Source of the DNA: Fischerella sp. PCC 9605 | GTDB taxonomy: Bacteria; Cyanobacteriota; Cyanobacteriia; Cyanobacteriales; Nostocaceae | Assembly: GCF_000517105.1 (NCBI RefSeq) | Contig: NZ_KI912151.1 | Coordinates: 310,001 to 374,000 of the forward strand | Direction of reading: 5' to 3' | DNA length: 64,000 bases | In this document: one piece after another, positions 44,290 to 53,224 of the stretch | Numbering within the stretch: position 1 is the stretch's first letter | How the letters are laid out: each line of letters starts with the position of its first letter | The notes under the pieces: model-generated | Database searches by the model: none | Told to the model about the DNA's origin: nothing | Seen by the model: only the letters and a program-made list of their open reading frames with translations | Made by a program: the position numbers and the translations under genes

Positions 44290-45821
44290 TTCTTAACTTC
44301 CTCCTGGAAGGTGGGGGTGACTGCGAAATTCATACGTGCTAAGCCACCAGGTTCTAAACGCACAAGGCGGGATTGACTATTGCGTTCTTTAAACTTGCGA
44401 TTGGGTGCAAGGGTATAACCGGGAAGACTGCTGAGGTCGAGAACTCCTGTGTGATTTCCAGGCAAGACATTAGCTACAGAAAATAATCCATTTGTATCAG
44501 TAGTTACACGGTTGCCATCTTCCATAAAAATCACAGCATTAGGGATACCTGGTTCACCGGGTTGCTGTTCGCCATCAAAGTTTTTATCCACAAATACGCG
44601 ACCGAGGAGAGTGCCGCAGTCCGTGACAATTCCCGGTCTAATTCGCAACTGATGGCTTGCAGGCCCATCCTTAGCCTGAAAACGGTTGTCAGATCTAAGC
44701 ACTGTGACGCTTGCCAAGTTGCGTCCCGAACCACGCGCTGCATCTGCTGTTAGTTGGGCAGCATAAGCAATATTTAATACCTTCTCTTGTGGTATCGCAG
44801 TATCTGACCGAAATACCACCGATGAACCATTGTGTTCGGCGGTGATAGTGACGGGTTTGCCATCGATTTCTCCTCGGACAGATTTGCGTAAGAAATTAAA
44901 GCCAAGGGGTAATTTGTCAGTGACAACTACATTGTCTAAAGCAGCATCAGCTAAATTTTTAACAGAGAGACAGTAGATAACTGTATCTCCCGGTTCTGCT
45001 GTTGCGCGATCGCCAGTTTTGACAATCTGCACTTGATCTGGCTGACACATATTTGTGGTAAATTCAAAAGCTAGTAAATCTAGTCCTTGGAGTTCAGCAT
45101 TGCTAACTAATACAACTGTTGACTCAGTTTGGGTTTGCCCTGTGAGTGTAATTGGCTGACCATCCAAAGATGTAGCAACATACCGAACAACATCGTTATT
45201 CTGGCTACCAGTGCTTTGGAGAATTTGAATCTTAATCCGTCGCTGTTTGTAGATAGAATTTGGCGGTGGATTGACTACAAAAATGTAGGTTCTACCAGGG
45301 TCGATTTGACCTAAATTCGGATCGAATAGGAAGTTATAAGCACCTAGGGGTACCGTGTTAGTCAGGAAATAAGGATTGCTATTTTCGATATTCGGTCTTA
45401 ATCCACCAGGAATGTTGTTGTTGGGAATATCAGGTAACTCTGTGCGAGTTAGGGGTAACAATTTTCCTAATTGTGTCCCTGTGGGGTCGCTGGGGTCAGG
45501 TTCATAAACAGCAACAGAAAAGCCTGTATAGTCAGGTAAAACATTGCCAGCGCATCCTAAAATTCGTCCCAGTGGGTCAACTAATGGGCTAGGAGTAGCT
45601 TGAGTCTTAGCAGAAGCTCCTAAATATTTTTGATTGTTGCTAGGATCTGTATAAGTATAAGTAGCTTGATTTATAAAATTGGTTAGCGGCTTGCTATTCT
45701 CAACTTGAGCGATCGCAGACATCGGAAACTGCAATACACTTGTGACCACAAACGTTGCCGCTATCCGCCTAAACCAGCTACTCTTCGCATGATTCTGGCA
45801 TTGCGAACTTTGACGGCGCAC
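44286..45821 (-). CDS. Secreted DUF11/SdrD-like protein, coupled to the barrel gene
   Basis: A 511-residue exported protein. The signal segment is FRRIAATFVVTSVLQFPMSAIAQ. A middle beta region has YTYTDPSNNQKYLG; a DUF11 domain at about 265-390 reads QIVKTGDRATAEPGDTVIYC and DNVVVTDKLPLGFNFLRKS. An SdrD/carboxypeptidase-regulatory-like domain at about 405-500 has GRVFVDKNFDGEQQPGEPGI and VTTDTNGLFSVANVLPG. The stop overlaps the barrel start by four bases, so the two proteins are made together, and this one may sit on the barrel. A GGAGG in its last codons serves the barrel gene. Confidence 0.85.
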   Translation of the reverse strand: MRRQSSQCQNHAKSSWFRRIAATFVVTSVLQFPMSAIAQVENSKPLTNFINQATYTYTDPSNNQKYLGASAKTQATPSPLVDPLGRILGCAGNVLPDYTGFSVAVYEPDPSDPTGTQLGKLLPLTRTELPDIPNNNIPGGLRPNIENSNPYFLTNTVPLGAYNFLFDPNLGQIDPGRTYIFVVNPPPNSIYKQRRIKIQILQSTGSQNNDVVRYVATSLDGQPITLTGQTQTESTVVLVSNAELQGLDLLAFEFTTNMCQPDQVQIVKTGDRATAEPGDTVIYCLSVKNLADAALDNVVVTDKLPLGFNFLRKSVRGEIDGKPVTITAEHNGSSVVFRSDTAIPQEKVLNIAYAAQLTADAARGSGRNLASVTVLRSDNRFQAKDGPASHQLRIRPGIVTDCGTLLGRVFVDKNFDGEQQPGEPGIPNAVIFMEDGNRVTTDTNGLFSVANVLPGNHTGVLDLSSLPGYTLAPNRKFKERNSQSRLVRLEPGGLARMNFAVTPTFQEEVKK

Positions 45822-46054
45822 TAGATTTTCTCCTGTGAAACTTTACGGTTCCGTAACTAGGGACTAGGGAGATAAGGAGGATAATGGAAGGGAAACAGGA
45901 CAAGGAAGACAAGGGGGAATTTCTCCCTTGCCTCCCTCCTCTCCCTTGTCTTTTCCCAATGCCCGATCCCCAATCCCCATTGCCCCTAATCCCCACTAAG
46001 AGCGGTCGTGGGGGCCCCGAGTTCCCCGATCCCTTCTTACTCAGGAACATGGCC
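45822..46054. other. Repeat-rich gap within the surface-protein operon
   Basis: A 233-nt gap with a purine-rich tract (ggagataaggaggataatg onward) followed by complementary pyrimidine-rich sequence (ctcccttgcctccctcctct), able to fold into a long imperfect stem. It may lower expression of the genes downstream of the 206-codon gene. Confidence 0.6.
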
Positions 46055-46627
46055 TCAGCGCACCTGTACTTGATAAGTTCCTTTAATTTGTGCTTTGGCG
46101 GGAACGGATGTACCGAAATTCCAACGGATGTGGGTATAGGCAACTGCTGGGGCGGGACGAGTTTCCACTTTGCCATTAGGAAGTTTGACTTGCACGGTTG
46201 GCTTGTCTACAAAGCTGCGTCCACCATCAATGCTGTAAGTAATCTTGGCATTGTTGTTAGTATTCACAGTTGCAGAGTTCAGCACATACATCATTCCTTT
46301 GGGAATGGGCTGATTGATGACGAGATTTTTTACTGCTTTATCGCCATTGTTGACACCAGTGACTATGTAGCGCAGCACATCTTTTGGTTGCACCACAGCT
46401 TTCCCTTGCAATGATTGCCATCTCTTAGTTTGCTTACCGTGCTGATCCTGAGCTACCACTTGCTTTTCTGCCTGTAGGTGCAACTGTACTTGACCTTTAG
46501 CTTGGGCATTTTGAGCAAAAGCAGCATCAGACTGCCAGATATTTGCGATCGCCGGAATTTGATTAACAAATGGAAGTGTAACAATCAGTGCTACTGCTCC
46601 CATACTGGCCATTGCAAAACGCTTCAT
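46055..46627 (-). CDS. Small secreted DUF11-like protein
   Basis: A 190-residue exported protein with an N-terminal signal (MKRFAMASMGAVALIVTLPF, then cleavage near AIANIWQSDAAFAQ). It has a single DUF11-like beta domain: VVQPKDVLRYIVTGVNNGDKAVKNLVINQPIPKGMMYVLNSA, and TYSIDGGRSFVD. I start at ATG 46627 with GAGG at 9 nt; the 16 codons upstream are not signal-like. It lies between two larger DUF11 genes and may be a minor subunit or chaperone-like partner. Confidence 0.85.
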   Translation of the reverse strand: MKRFAMASMGAVALIVTLPFVNQIPAIANIWQSDAAFAQNAQAKGQVQLHLQAEKQVVAQDQHGKQTKRWQSLQGKAVVQPKDVLRYIVTGVNNGDKAVKNLVINQPIPKGMMYVLNSATVNTNNNAKITYSIDGGRSFVDKPTVQVKLPNGKVETRPAPAVAYTHIRWNFGTSVPAKAQIKGTYQVQVR

Positions 46628-46781
46628 CTCGATAACCTCTTCAAAATTTTTGTCATTTATCGTTTCCAACTTCAAACTGGAAACGAAAGCATCTGTGCAA
46701 TCAACTTCTTGCAGAAGCCAGGGGGAAGGGGTAAAGAGATAAAAAGTTCCTTTCCCCTTTCCCCTTTCACCTTTCCCCCTC

Positions 46782-49361
46782 TTAATTCACTTTGCGTTGG
46801 AAGGTAAATGTTCTTTGTTCACCTGGTGCAACCTTGCCAGTGACAGTATCTACATACTTGGTGATATCTGCGTCCACTGTGGTTCCAGTTTTGTCGATGG
46901 AAGAGTTTGATGCTGGATTACCACTGTAGAAATTGATCGTTGCAGCACCAGAATCTTTCGCTGTGCCGACAATGTTGCTGGTATCAATTTGACCGCTGCT
47001 ATCGTTGTCTAGCGCCCAGTTGTTGGGGGCTTGAGTACCATCTTCAGTAATCACAACCTTGTCAGCATTCAGAATCACGTTTCCGGTTCCAGATTGAGCA
47101 TCGGAGATATTTTTGTACCGAATCTGATACTCGATAATGTTGCCTGGGGCTGGTGTTCTAGCTACATCAGCAACGTTGGAATTTGGATCGATACCATTGA
47201 CTGCTGGTGTGGATTCAAAGTCATCCTGACCTGTACCAACTGCTGGCCCAGTTCCTGGTAAGACTCGTGACACTTTCACCATTTTCAAGAAGCCAGTATA
47301 GACGCGATCGATGGTGATGTTTTGACCATCTGGATTACCATCACCCGTAGTATCAATGGCAGCAGTGATGGGTACAGGGAAACCAAATTCTGTATCGCCC
47401 GCGTAGTTGGGGATAGTATCAGTTGAGAGGGGAGTACCACTTGGTAGATTAACTTCTACACCATAGTTGACAGTTGTACCAGGAGCAACGTTGGCGATTG
47501 TAATTGGTGTACTAGTTGTCGTAAAGGTTCCTGTTGCTTGATTATAGGTATAGACAGCAGAACTACTACCATAGGTGATAGTTACCTGAGTGCCATTTGG
47601 TAAATCTAGTCTATTTGCTGGTGTCGTTGGGACTAATGTAATGGTGCCAGGGTCAGTACCACTATTCTCAATAGTGTTGGTGAAGGCAACTCCTGAAGGA
47701 TCTAGCGTACTACCAGGTAGAGTACCCGCTGGAACAAGTGAAGATTTATTGGTGAAGTCATCGTTAGTTTGACCTGATGGCCCAGTCGCATCCGGAGCAT
47801 TTTGTGGACCGTTGAGTACTGCTGAAGCTTCAGGTGCTTGAACTGTGAAGATGTTGGCTTCACCACCTGTTGAGCCATCACCACTGTTGTTATTACTTGG
47901 GTCTGTTCCAGTTTCAGGAGATCCTGGGGTATTAATAAAACCATCATCAACCTTGTCAGGCGGCAGAGTATCGGGAACACCATCACCGTTGGTATCCGTA
48001 TCCGGAAGTGGTGTCATGTTACCTAGAGGCCCATCGTAGTTGCTGGGATTTTGGTCCCCGGATTCGTCGTAGACTGGGGCGTTGGTGCCGGGAGTTTGAC
48101 CGAATAATTGAGCGATATTAGCAACAGTTAATGGTGAAGTTGCGGTTGACTCAACAGCTAGCTGAATCTGGAAGCCATTTACTGTTGTACCAGGAGCGAT
48201 AGAAGAGATAACAGCTGGCTTGTTGATAAAACCAACTCGAGTTACACTTGCTAGTGAGGCAGGAGGATTTGCAGTAAAGGTTTTCCAACTGGCTGCATTG
48301 GCATCAACTGTGGCTGGGTTATCTGTTGTATATACAGCTTCCCAATTAGGAGGCGGAGTTGGTGCAACTGCCAAGTCTGTACCAGCAGGGATGGCATCAG
48401 AAACTAAGATATAGTTGCCAGGAGTACTATCAACATTAATTGTTGTACCTGTCAGTGCGGCTGGAGTAATTCCCTGACCTGTTGGATCGGTAGACTCAAC
48501 CCGTAAACTCAAATCGTAGGTGAGCTTATCATCTGTAATTGGGTCTGTGCCAGCGTTGTTGTAACCGCTACGAGTTTTGAGGATGGTCGCTAAAGAGAAG
48601 GTCTTGAGGCTGGTACCAACTTTAATTTGCTGGGTGCTGCTAGCTTCACGAACACCATTGATTGGTGCGCCATCTACCTCACCAGGAGTACTACCGTTGG
48701 CGTTATCTACAGTGTAAACGTCAGCACCATCCGGACTCCGCAGCTGGTTCTGGGCATCCCCAGGAGTATTACCAAGGGTAACGGTAATTATGTCATTGGT
48801 TTGAGCGCCAGCCTGTACGGTAATTGGTACACGCACCAACACCGTGCCACCAGGTACAACTGGATCTGTGAAGGCTTCAGTATTGGTGACATTTTGCCAG
48901 GTTGTACCACCGTCGGTACTATATTGTAAGTTATTGGGTGTACCGCCATTAGGTAATGTGCCAGAAACCGTACCTGGCCCAGTCGTTGTTGCCAGGTTAG
49001 GAATCCGGAACTTGGTGGGGTCGTTACCGACGTTGGTGAGAGTATAGGTGTAAATCAGTAAATCACCAACCTGAACGCTACCACCGTTATTATCTACAAC
49101 ACCAGAGGATGTGACAGTTATACCAGCGACCTCTGCTACAGTCACAGTTACTGTATTAGAAGTAGCATTAATAGTTGTACCTGGATTGTTCGGATCTTCA
49201 TAGGTTGCAGTTGCGGTGTTACTGATAGATTCACCTGCTGTTGTACCTTCAGCTAATACAGGCGCAACAAATTGGAAAATTCCATTGGCTAATAATGCTG
49301 TTGCTACCAAAGAACGGTAGAGGTGCGATCGCTTTTTGACGAATTGTTTGGATTGTGGCAT
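46782..49361 (-). CDS. Large secreted DUF11-type surface protein, first gene of the operon
   Basis: An 859-residue exported protein. The signal is LYRSLVATALLANGIFQFVAPVLAEG. It then has beta-sandwich domains of the DUF11/isopeptide type: GITVTSSGVVDNNGGSVQVGDLLIYTYTLTN, FTNTIENSGTDPGTITLVP, and GNIIEYQIRYKNISDAQSG near the C-terminus. Between them is an Asp/Asn/Pro-rich, calcium-binding-like linker (TDTNGDGVPDTLPPDKVDD, TDPSNNNSGDGSTGGEA). It has no membrane anchor, so it is likely the main extracellular component. The rest of the operon follows on the same strand with short gaps. Confidence 0.85.
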   Translation of the reverse strand: MPQSKQFVKKRSHLYRSLVATALLANGIFQFVAPVLAEGTTAGESISNTATATYEDPNNPGTTINATSNTVTVTVAEVAGITVTSSGVVDNNGGSVQVGDLLIYTYTLTNVGNDPTKFRIPNLATTTGPGTVSGTLPNGGTPNNLQYSTDGGTTWQNVTNTEAFTDPVVPGGTVLVRVPITVQAGAQTNDIITVTLGNTPGDAQNQLRSPDGADVYTVDNANGSTPGEVDGAPINGVREASSTQQIKVGTSLKTFSLATILKTRSGYNNAGTDPITDDKLTYDLSLRVESTDPTGQGITPAALTGTTINVDSTPGNYILVSDAIPAGTDLAVAPTPPPNWEAVYTTDNPATVDANAASWKTFTANPPASLASVTRVGFINKPAVISSIAPGTTVNGFQIQLAVESTATSPLTVANIAQLFGQTPGTNAPVYDESGDQNPSNYDGPLGNMTPLPDTDTNGDGVPDTLPPDKVDDGFINTPGSPETGTDPSNNNSGDGSTGGEANIFTVQAPEASAVLNGPQNAPDATGPSGQTNDDFTNKSSLVPAGTLPGSTLDPSGVAFTNTIENSGTDPGTITLVPTTPANRLDLPNGTQVTITYGSSSAVYTYNQATGTFTTTSTPITIANVAPGTTVNYGVEVNLPSGTPLSTDTIPNYAGDTEFGFPVPITAAIDTTGDGNPDGQNITIDRVYTGFLKMVKVSRVLPGTGPAVGTGQDDFESTPAVNGIDPNSNVADVARTPAPGNIIEYQIRYKNISDAQSGTGNVILNADKVVITEDGTQAPNNWALDNDSSGQIDTSNIVGTAKDSGAATINFYSGNPASNSSIDKTGTTVDADITKYVDTVTGKVAPGEQRTFTFQRKVN

Positions 49362-49390
49362 AATTCGGGCTACATTTTAGAATGATTTAC

Positions 49391-49420
49391 AATCCTGTGT
49401 AAAAACGCAGGATTTTTTTA
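49391..49420 (+). terminator. Terminator-like hairpin on the opposite strand of a promoter region
   Basis: On the plus strand aatcctgtg pairs with cgcaggatt across taaaaa-type sequence and is followed by seven Ts. It lies 30 nt upstream of the start codon of the large surface-protein gene and reads in the opposite direction, so it could stop antisense transcripts leaving that gene. Confidence 0.5.
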
Positions 49421-49946
49421 GCAATTCCCGATCAGAAAGAATTGCCAAGCTCTATCAACCCAAAAGCTTCATTTCTTGGGTGTTTATTTCAGTAATAAGT
49501 ACCGTTTCCGAATTGTTTTCTATCTTCTACCCATTTTTTATATCTAAAGATAGATGGATTAAAAGAGTACTTGTGATATAAAAGCTAACTTTGGAAGTTA
49601 AGGAATTCTTCAGTATTTATACCGAAAACCAGTATTGTTGTATGCTTTATACGCATTGTTGCTATGCTTTTTAGGCAAATTATGCGTACATGCCATCAGA
49701 AGTAAGTTGTTTCACAAGTTGCCAAAATCAGGAAGTTCCGCCTCTGGCTCGTGTTGAGAATAGTAGAAGATATCTGCCTGTTTGGAAGATTGAGGTAGGT
49801 AAAGCGGCAATGTGGGAAGAGGCTTTCTTTTGTACTTGCTTATTCTCCAATTAAACCCGACAAATTTTGTCGGATATATTTGACTGGTATTTTTACTCGT
49901 GATAGCATCAAGCGACAGTTGACGGACATCCAGGGAGAGGTAGTTC
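49421..49946. other. Divergent promoter region
   Basis: A 525-bp gap between the divergent surface-protein operon and thrC. Apart from a palindrome cgacaaattttgtcg near 49858-49872 it is AT-rich and featureless. It should carry the thrC promoter and the promoter of the minus-strand operon. Confidence 0.5.
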
Positions 49947-51245
49947 ATGACTCAGGCAATTGATACCCAAAAGGCAGCCACGGCTTTCAAATCTTTGAAG
50001 TGTAAGGAGTGCGGTGCAGAATACGAACTCAAAGCCAGCCATGTGTGTGAATTCTGCTTTGGACCTTTGGAAGTAACCTACGACTATAGCGCCCTCCGCA
50101 ACACGATCAGCCGTGAAACCATCCAGGCGGGGCCTAATTCTATGTGGCGCTATCGGAAGTTTTTGCCTGTGCAGAGCGAAAATCCAATCGATGTGGGAAC
50201 TGGTATGACTCCCTTGGTGCGTTCCCAACGATTAGCACGTCGCTTGGGTTTAAACAAGCTTTATATTAAAAACGATGCCGTCAATATGCCCACCCTCAGC
50301 TTCAAAGATAGGGTGGTATCAGTTGCCTTGACTCGGGCGCGGGAGTTAGGTTTCACTACAGTTTCTTGTGCTAGCACCGGTAACTTGGCAAATTCTACCG
50401 CCGCGATCGCCGCTCATGCCGGTTTAGACTGTTGTGTGTTTATCCCTGCCGATTTAGAAGCCGGTAAGATTTTGGGCAGCCTCATCTACAGCCCTACCTT
50501 AATGGCAGTCAAAGGTAACTACGATCAGGTAAATCGCCTTTGCTCGGAAGTTGCGAATACACACGGTTGGGGTTTTGTCAATATTAACTTGCGTCCCTAC
50601 TACTCTGAAGGTTCTAAGACTCTTGGCTTTGAAGTAGCCGAACAACTGGGTTGGCAGCTACCTGACCATATCGTTGCACCTCTCGCATCAGGTTCGCTGT
50701 TTACTAAAATCTACAAAGGCTTCAACGAATTTGTCGAAGTTGGTTTGGTAGAAGGCAAGCCAGTCAAATTCAGCGGTGCACAAGCCGAAGGTTGTTCTCC
50801 CATTGCCAAAGCATTTAAAGAAGATCGTGACTTTATTCAACCTGTGAAACCGAATACAATTGCTAAATCGATCGCAATTGGCAATCCAGCAGATGGTGTT
50901 TATGCTGTCGAAATAGCTAAGAAAACAGGTGGTAGCATTGAATCTGTAACTGATGCTGAAATTGTAGAAGGTATCAAGTTGCTAGCAGAAACTGAAGGTA
51001 TTTTTACCGAAACTGCTGGTGGCACAACCATTGCCGTGCTCAAGAAATTAGTAGAAGCTGGCAAAATTAATCCAGATGAAACCACCGTGGTGTACATCAC
51101 TGGAAATGGTTTAAAAACCCAAGAAGCGGTGCAGGGTTATATTGGTGAACCTTTGACAATAGAAGCTAAACTCGATAGTTTTGAACAAGCCCTTGAGCGT
51201 TCTCGCACACTCGAACGCTTGGAGTGGCAGCAAGTCCTTGTTTAG
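49947..51245 (+). CDS. thrC: Threonine synthase
   Basis: A 432-residue PLP enzyme that turns O-phosphohomoserine into threonine. The N-terminus has a zinc-ribbon-like pair CKECG and CEFCFG, found in the plant/cyanobacterial form. The PLP lysine is in PTLSFKDRVVSVAL; the phosphate-binding part is SCASTGNLANSTAAIAAH; then SGSLFTKIYKGF and GIFTETAGGTTIAVLKKL. The start has GGGAGAGG upstream. A MoaD/ThiS-type sulfur carrier gene follows after a 100-nt repeat. Confidence 0.95.
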   Translation: MTQAIDTQKAATAFKSLKCKECGAEYELKASHVCEFCFGPLEVTYDYSALRNTISRETIQAGPNSMWRYRKFLPVQSENPIDVGTGMTPLVRSQRLARRLGLNKLYIKNDAVNMPTLSFKDRVVSVALTRARELGFTTVSCASTGNLANSTAAIAAHAGLDCCVFIPADLEAGKILGSLIYSPTLMAVKGNYDQVNRLCSEVANTHGWGFVNINLRPYYSEGSKTLGFEVAEQLGWQLPDHIVAPLASGSLFTKIYKGFNEFVEVGLVEGKPVKFSGAQAEGCSPIAKAFKEDRDFIQPVKPNTIAKSIAIGNPADGVYAVEIAKKTGGSIESVTDAEIVEGIKLLAETEGIFTETAGGTTIAVLKKLVEAGKINPDETTVVYITGNGLKTQEAVQGYIGEPLTIEAKLDSFEQALERSRTLERLEWQQVLV

Positions 51246-51345
51246 TTAGTGGTTAGTAGTTGTTTGTTGTTTGGAACAACCAACAACCAACTACTAACAA
51301 TCAACCACCAACAATTACCAACAATCAACACCCAACAGACAACTA
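51246..51345. repeat. Heptamer-type repeat with inverted halves
   Basis: ttagtggttagtagttgttt and gttgtttgg are followed by complementary aacaaccaacaacc and a run of caacaatcaac-type units, forming an imperfect stem between thrC and the sulfur-carrier gene. Confidence 0.8.
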
Positions 51346-51349
51346 AATT

Positions 51350-51625
51350 ATGGCTGTAAAAGTTTTAGTTCCTACTGCTCTTCAGACATTTACTAACAAC
51401 CAAGCAACTCTAGAGTGCGGTGGTAGCACAGTTGCTGAACTTTTAGATTCTCTAGAAAAAAGCTGTCCCGGTATTAAGTCACGCTTATGCGATGAGAAAG
51501 GACAGCCACGACGGTTTTTGAATTTGTACGTTAATAGCGAAGATATCCGCTTTCTAGAAGGAACAGCAACACCTCTAAAGGATGGCGATGAGGTAAGTAT
51601 TGTCCCTGCTGTGGCTGGTGGTTGA
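51350..51625 (+). CDS. MoaD/ThiS family sulfur carrier next to threonine synthase
   Basis: A 91-residue ubiquitin-like protein ending VAGG, the thiocarboxylate-forming tail. It differs from the MoaD at 35.4 kb: [63 protein letters not shown]. The Lys-Gly-Gln-Pro-Arg and NLYVN pattern is that of CysO-like carriers rather than molybdopterin synthase. In several bacteria such carriers feed sulfide into cysteine or homocysteine synthesis. Position after thrC suggests a link to phosphohomoserine or serine metabolism, which is inference. Confidence 0.85.
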   Translation: MAVKVLVPTALQTFTNNQATLECGGSTVAELLDSLEKSCPGIKSRLCDEKGQPRRFLNLYVNSEDIRFLEGTATPLKDGDEVSIVPAVAGG

Positions 51626-51853
51626 TCAAAAATTAGGAATTACCTTTTTTGAACTTTCACTGACTGTGAATAGTTAAAACCCCATCTGAATGTTATTCGG
51701 TGGGGCTTTGCTTTCAAGGAAAGATGCAATACCTACTAGCTACAGACTGTTATAAAAATTTATTTCTGGGGAACTATAACAATAGCCACTGAAAACTAAA
51801 TTACAAAGGATTTCCAGTGGATACTCAATATCCCCCTATAAAACTTAGTTAAT

Positions 51854-52060
51854 ATGATGCTTAACACAGTGACCTTAATTGGTTATGCAGGTAAACAACC
51901 GGAGGTACGTTATTTCAAGAGTGGTAAGATTCTTTATATAAGGTTTGGAATTTCAAAGTCAGGACGCTATATATTAGACTTTATCCCAACGGATAAATAT
52001 ATTTTATATATTCACCTATTTTTAAGCAGAATATTACTAATTTGCTCCTCGTCCATTTAA
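51854..52060 (+). pseudogene. Truncated single-stranded DNA-binding protein gene
   Basis: The first 40 codons match the start of SSB (MLNTVTLIGYAGKQPEVRYFKSGKILYIRFGISKSG), an OB-fold strand set. The sequence then departs into unrelated, hydrophobic residues (ILYIHLFLSRILLICSSSI) and stops at 68 codons, less than half the family length. It overlaps the stop of the gene at 52057-52407 on the other strand. Likely a 5' fragment, not functional. Confidence 0.7.
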
Positions 52061-52407
52061 ATACCGCGACGCTCTAAATATGGACGCAAATTAATTTGAA
52101 TAAATAAATCCTTTAATTCTTCCGCAATCTCTTGCGGTGGATTTCCTGATAAAGCAGTTACAATCAAACGTTCTGCTATCTGAAATTCTCCACATTCAAT
52201 TGCCAAGGAAGCTGCACTGCGATGCAACACAGAGCGAGTTGGTTCTGCATTCAGTTGATTCGCAATTATTCTAGCTGCTTGAGTTTCTTTTTCAAAGGCT
52301 TGTCGAGTCAGTTGGTTGGCTTGCTCTAAATCACCTTTAAGTTTAGCAGTAAAAGCTGCCTCAGCCAAATCCATTGCTTGATTGTGTAACTCTTGAATCT
52401 GACTCAT
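52057..52407 (-). CDS. Small helical protein, partner of the overlapping upstream gene
   Basis: A 116-residue, fully helical protein with TPR-like spacing (ALDLAEAAFTAKLKGDLEQANQ-like, then SAASLAIECGEFQIAERLIVTALSGNPPQEIAEELKDLF). The C-terminus is basic (LRPYLERRGI). Its ATG overlaps the stop of the upstream gene by four bases (ATGA). I do not recognise a named family. Tight coupling with a beta-rich partner resembles toxin-antitoxin or effector-immunity pairs, but I have no motif evidence for that. Confidence 0.65.
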   Translation of the reverse strand: MSQIQELHNQAMDLAEAAFTAKLKGDLEQANQLTRQAFEKETQAARIIANQLNAEPTRSVLHRSAASLAIECGEFQIAERLIVTALSGNPPQEIAEELKDLFIQINLRPYLERRGI

Positions 52408-52943
52408 TTTTTCACAATCATAGATAAGGGTTTGCTAAATTCGACCACAATTATGTAAGCAGGAAATTTACCATCGGAAGGATTGGTTTGCTCGATTTTC
52501 TGTTTTACTCTCGCTCGAATACGGCTATCATCTCCTTTACGTATGCCTGAAACTTCTAGCCTGACTTTATTTTGAAATGGAAGTTCGCTATTTTCATTTT
52601 CACTACCCAACCAGTAATCGAACCCTGTACCTTTGCGAGAACGCTCAATAACTGTTAAATCAGTTAATTGCCTAATAATTAAAAAAGCAATACTGTAAGC
52701 AGCTTGTTCTGTTGTAAACTCTTCATCATTCCAGCAGCGCAGCATTTGCTCTGTTACTGGTTGCCAATAAAGTTTAAATTTGGTTGTAAAATCTCCACTT
52801 ATTGTCAGTTCTACACCTTGCGAATGGTTTTGGTCTTCCAAGCACACAGCACAAGCTTCTGCCAAAGCTGCTCCAAAGGAAGGAGTGATAGCAGGTAGCC
52901 CTTCTCCTAGTTTAGTTAATAGTAATTCTTGGGGTTCGTCCAA
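52404..52943 (-). CDS. Hypothetical protein of a coupled two-gene unit
   Basis: A 179-residue protein of unknown function. The N-terminal half is helical (ALAEACAVCLEDQNH); the C-terminal half has alternating strands: GFDYWLGSENENSELPFQNKVRLEVSGI, then AYIIVVEFSKPL. The D...RLEVSGI...VVEF spacing faintly recalls PD-(D/E)xK nucleases, but no catalytic lysine is evident, so I do not claim it. The last bases overlap the next gene (ATGA). Conserved pairs of this kind exist in cyanobacteria as I recall, without a known role. Confidence 0.65.
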   Translation of the reverse strand: MDEPQELLLTKLGEGLPAITPSFGAALAEACAVCLEDQNHSQGVELTISGDFTTKFKLYWQPVTEQMLRCWNDEEFTTEQAAYSIAFLIIRQLTDLTVIERSRKGTGFDYWLGSENENSELPFQNKVRLEVSGIRKGDDSRIRARVKQKIEQTNPSDGKFPAYIIVVEFSKPLSMIVKK

Positions 52944-53224
52944 AGTGAATTGATCGAAGGTTAGTTAAATAAAAATTAGTTCAATTGTACTTGATAGCGT
53001 CTATTTTTTAGCTCTGACGCTATGGCGCGGAGCGATCGCTGTTCTGTTCACAAAAGAATGGTGCGTTTGAAATCTGAAGAGGATTTGACTAAATATTGCA
53101 TTGGTTGTTTGCAAACCTTGATCGATATATATAGACTGGCTGTGCTGTGTCAAAATGAAGATGACTAAGGTGAGCGATCGCTCCCAAAGCTCCCCTAAAG
53201 CTAGACAAAGGATTGATCTGAGCA

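Noticed and set aside
45884-46414. 176-codon plus-strand frame
   Set aside because: It runs through a purine/pyrimidine repeat tract and then antisense to the small DUF11 gene; no family pattern.
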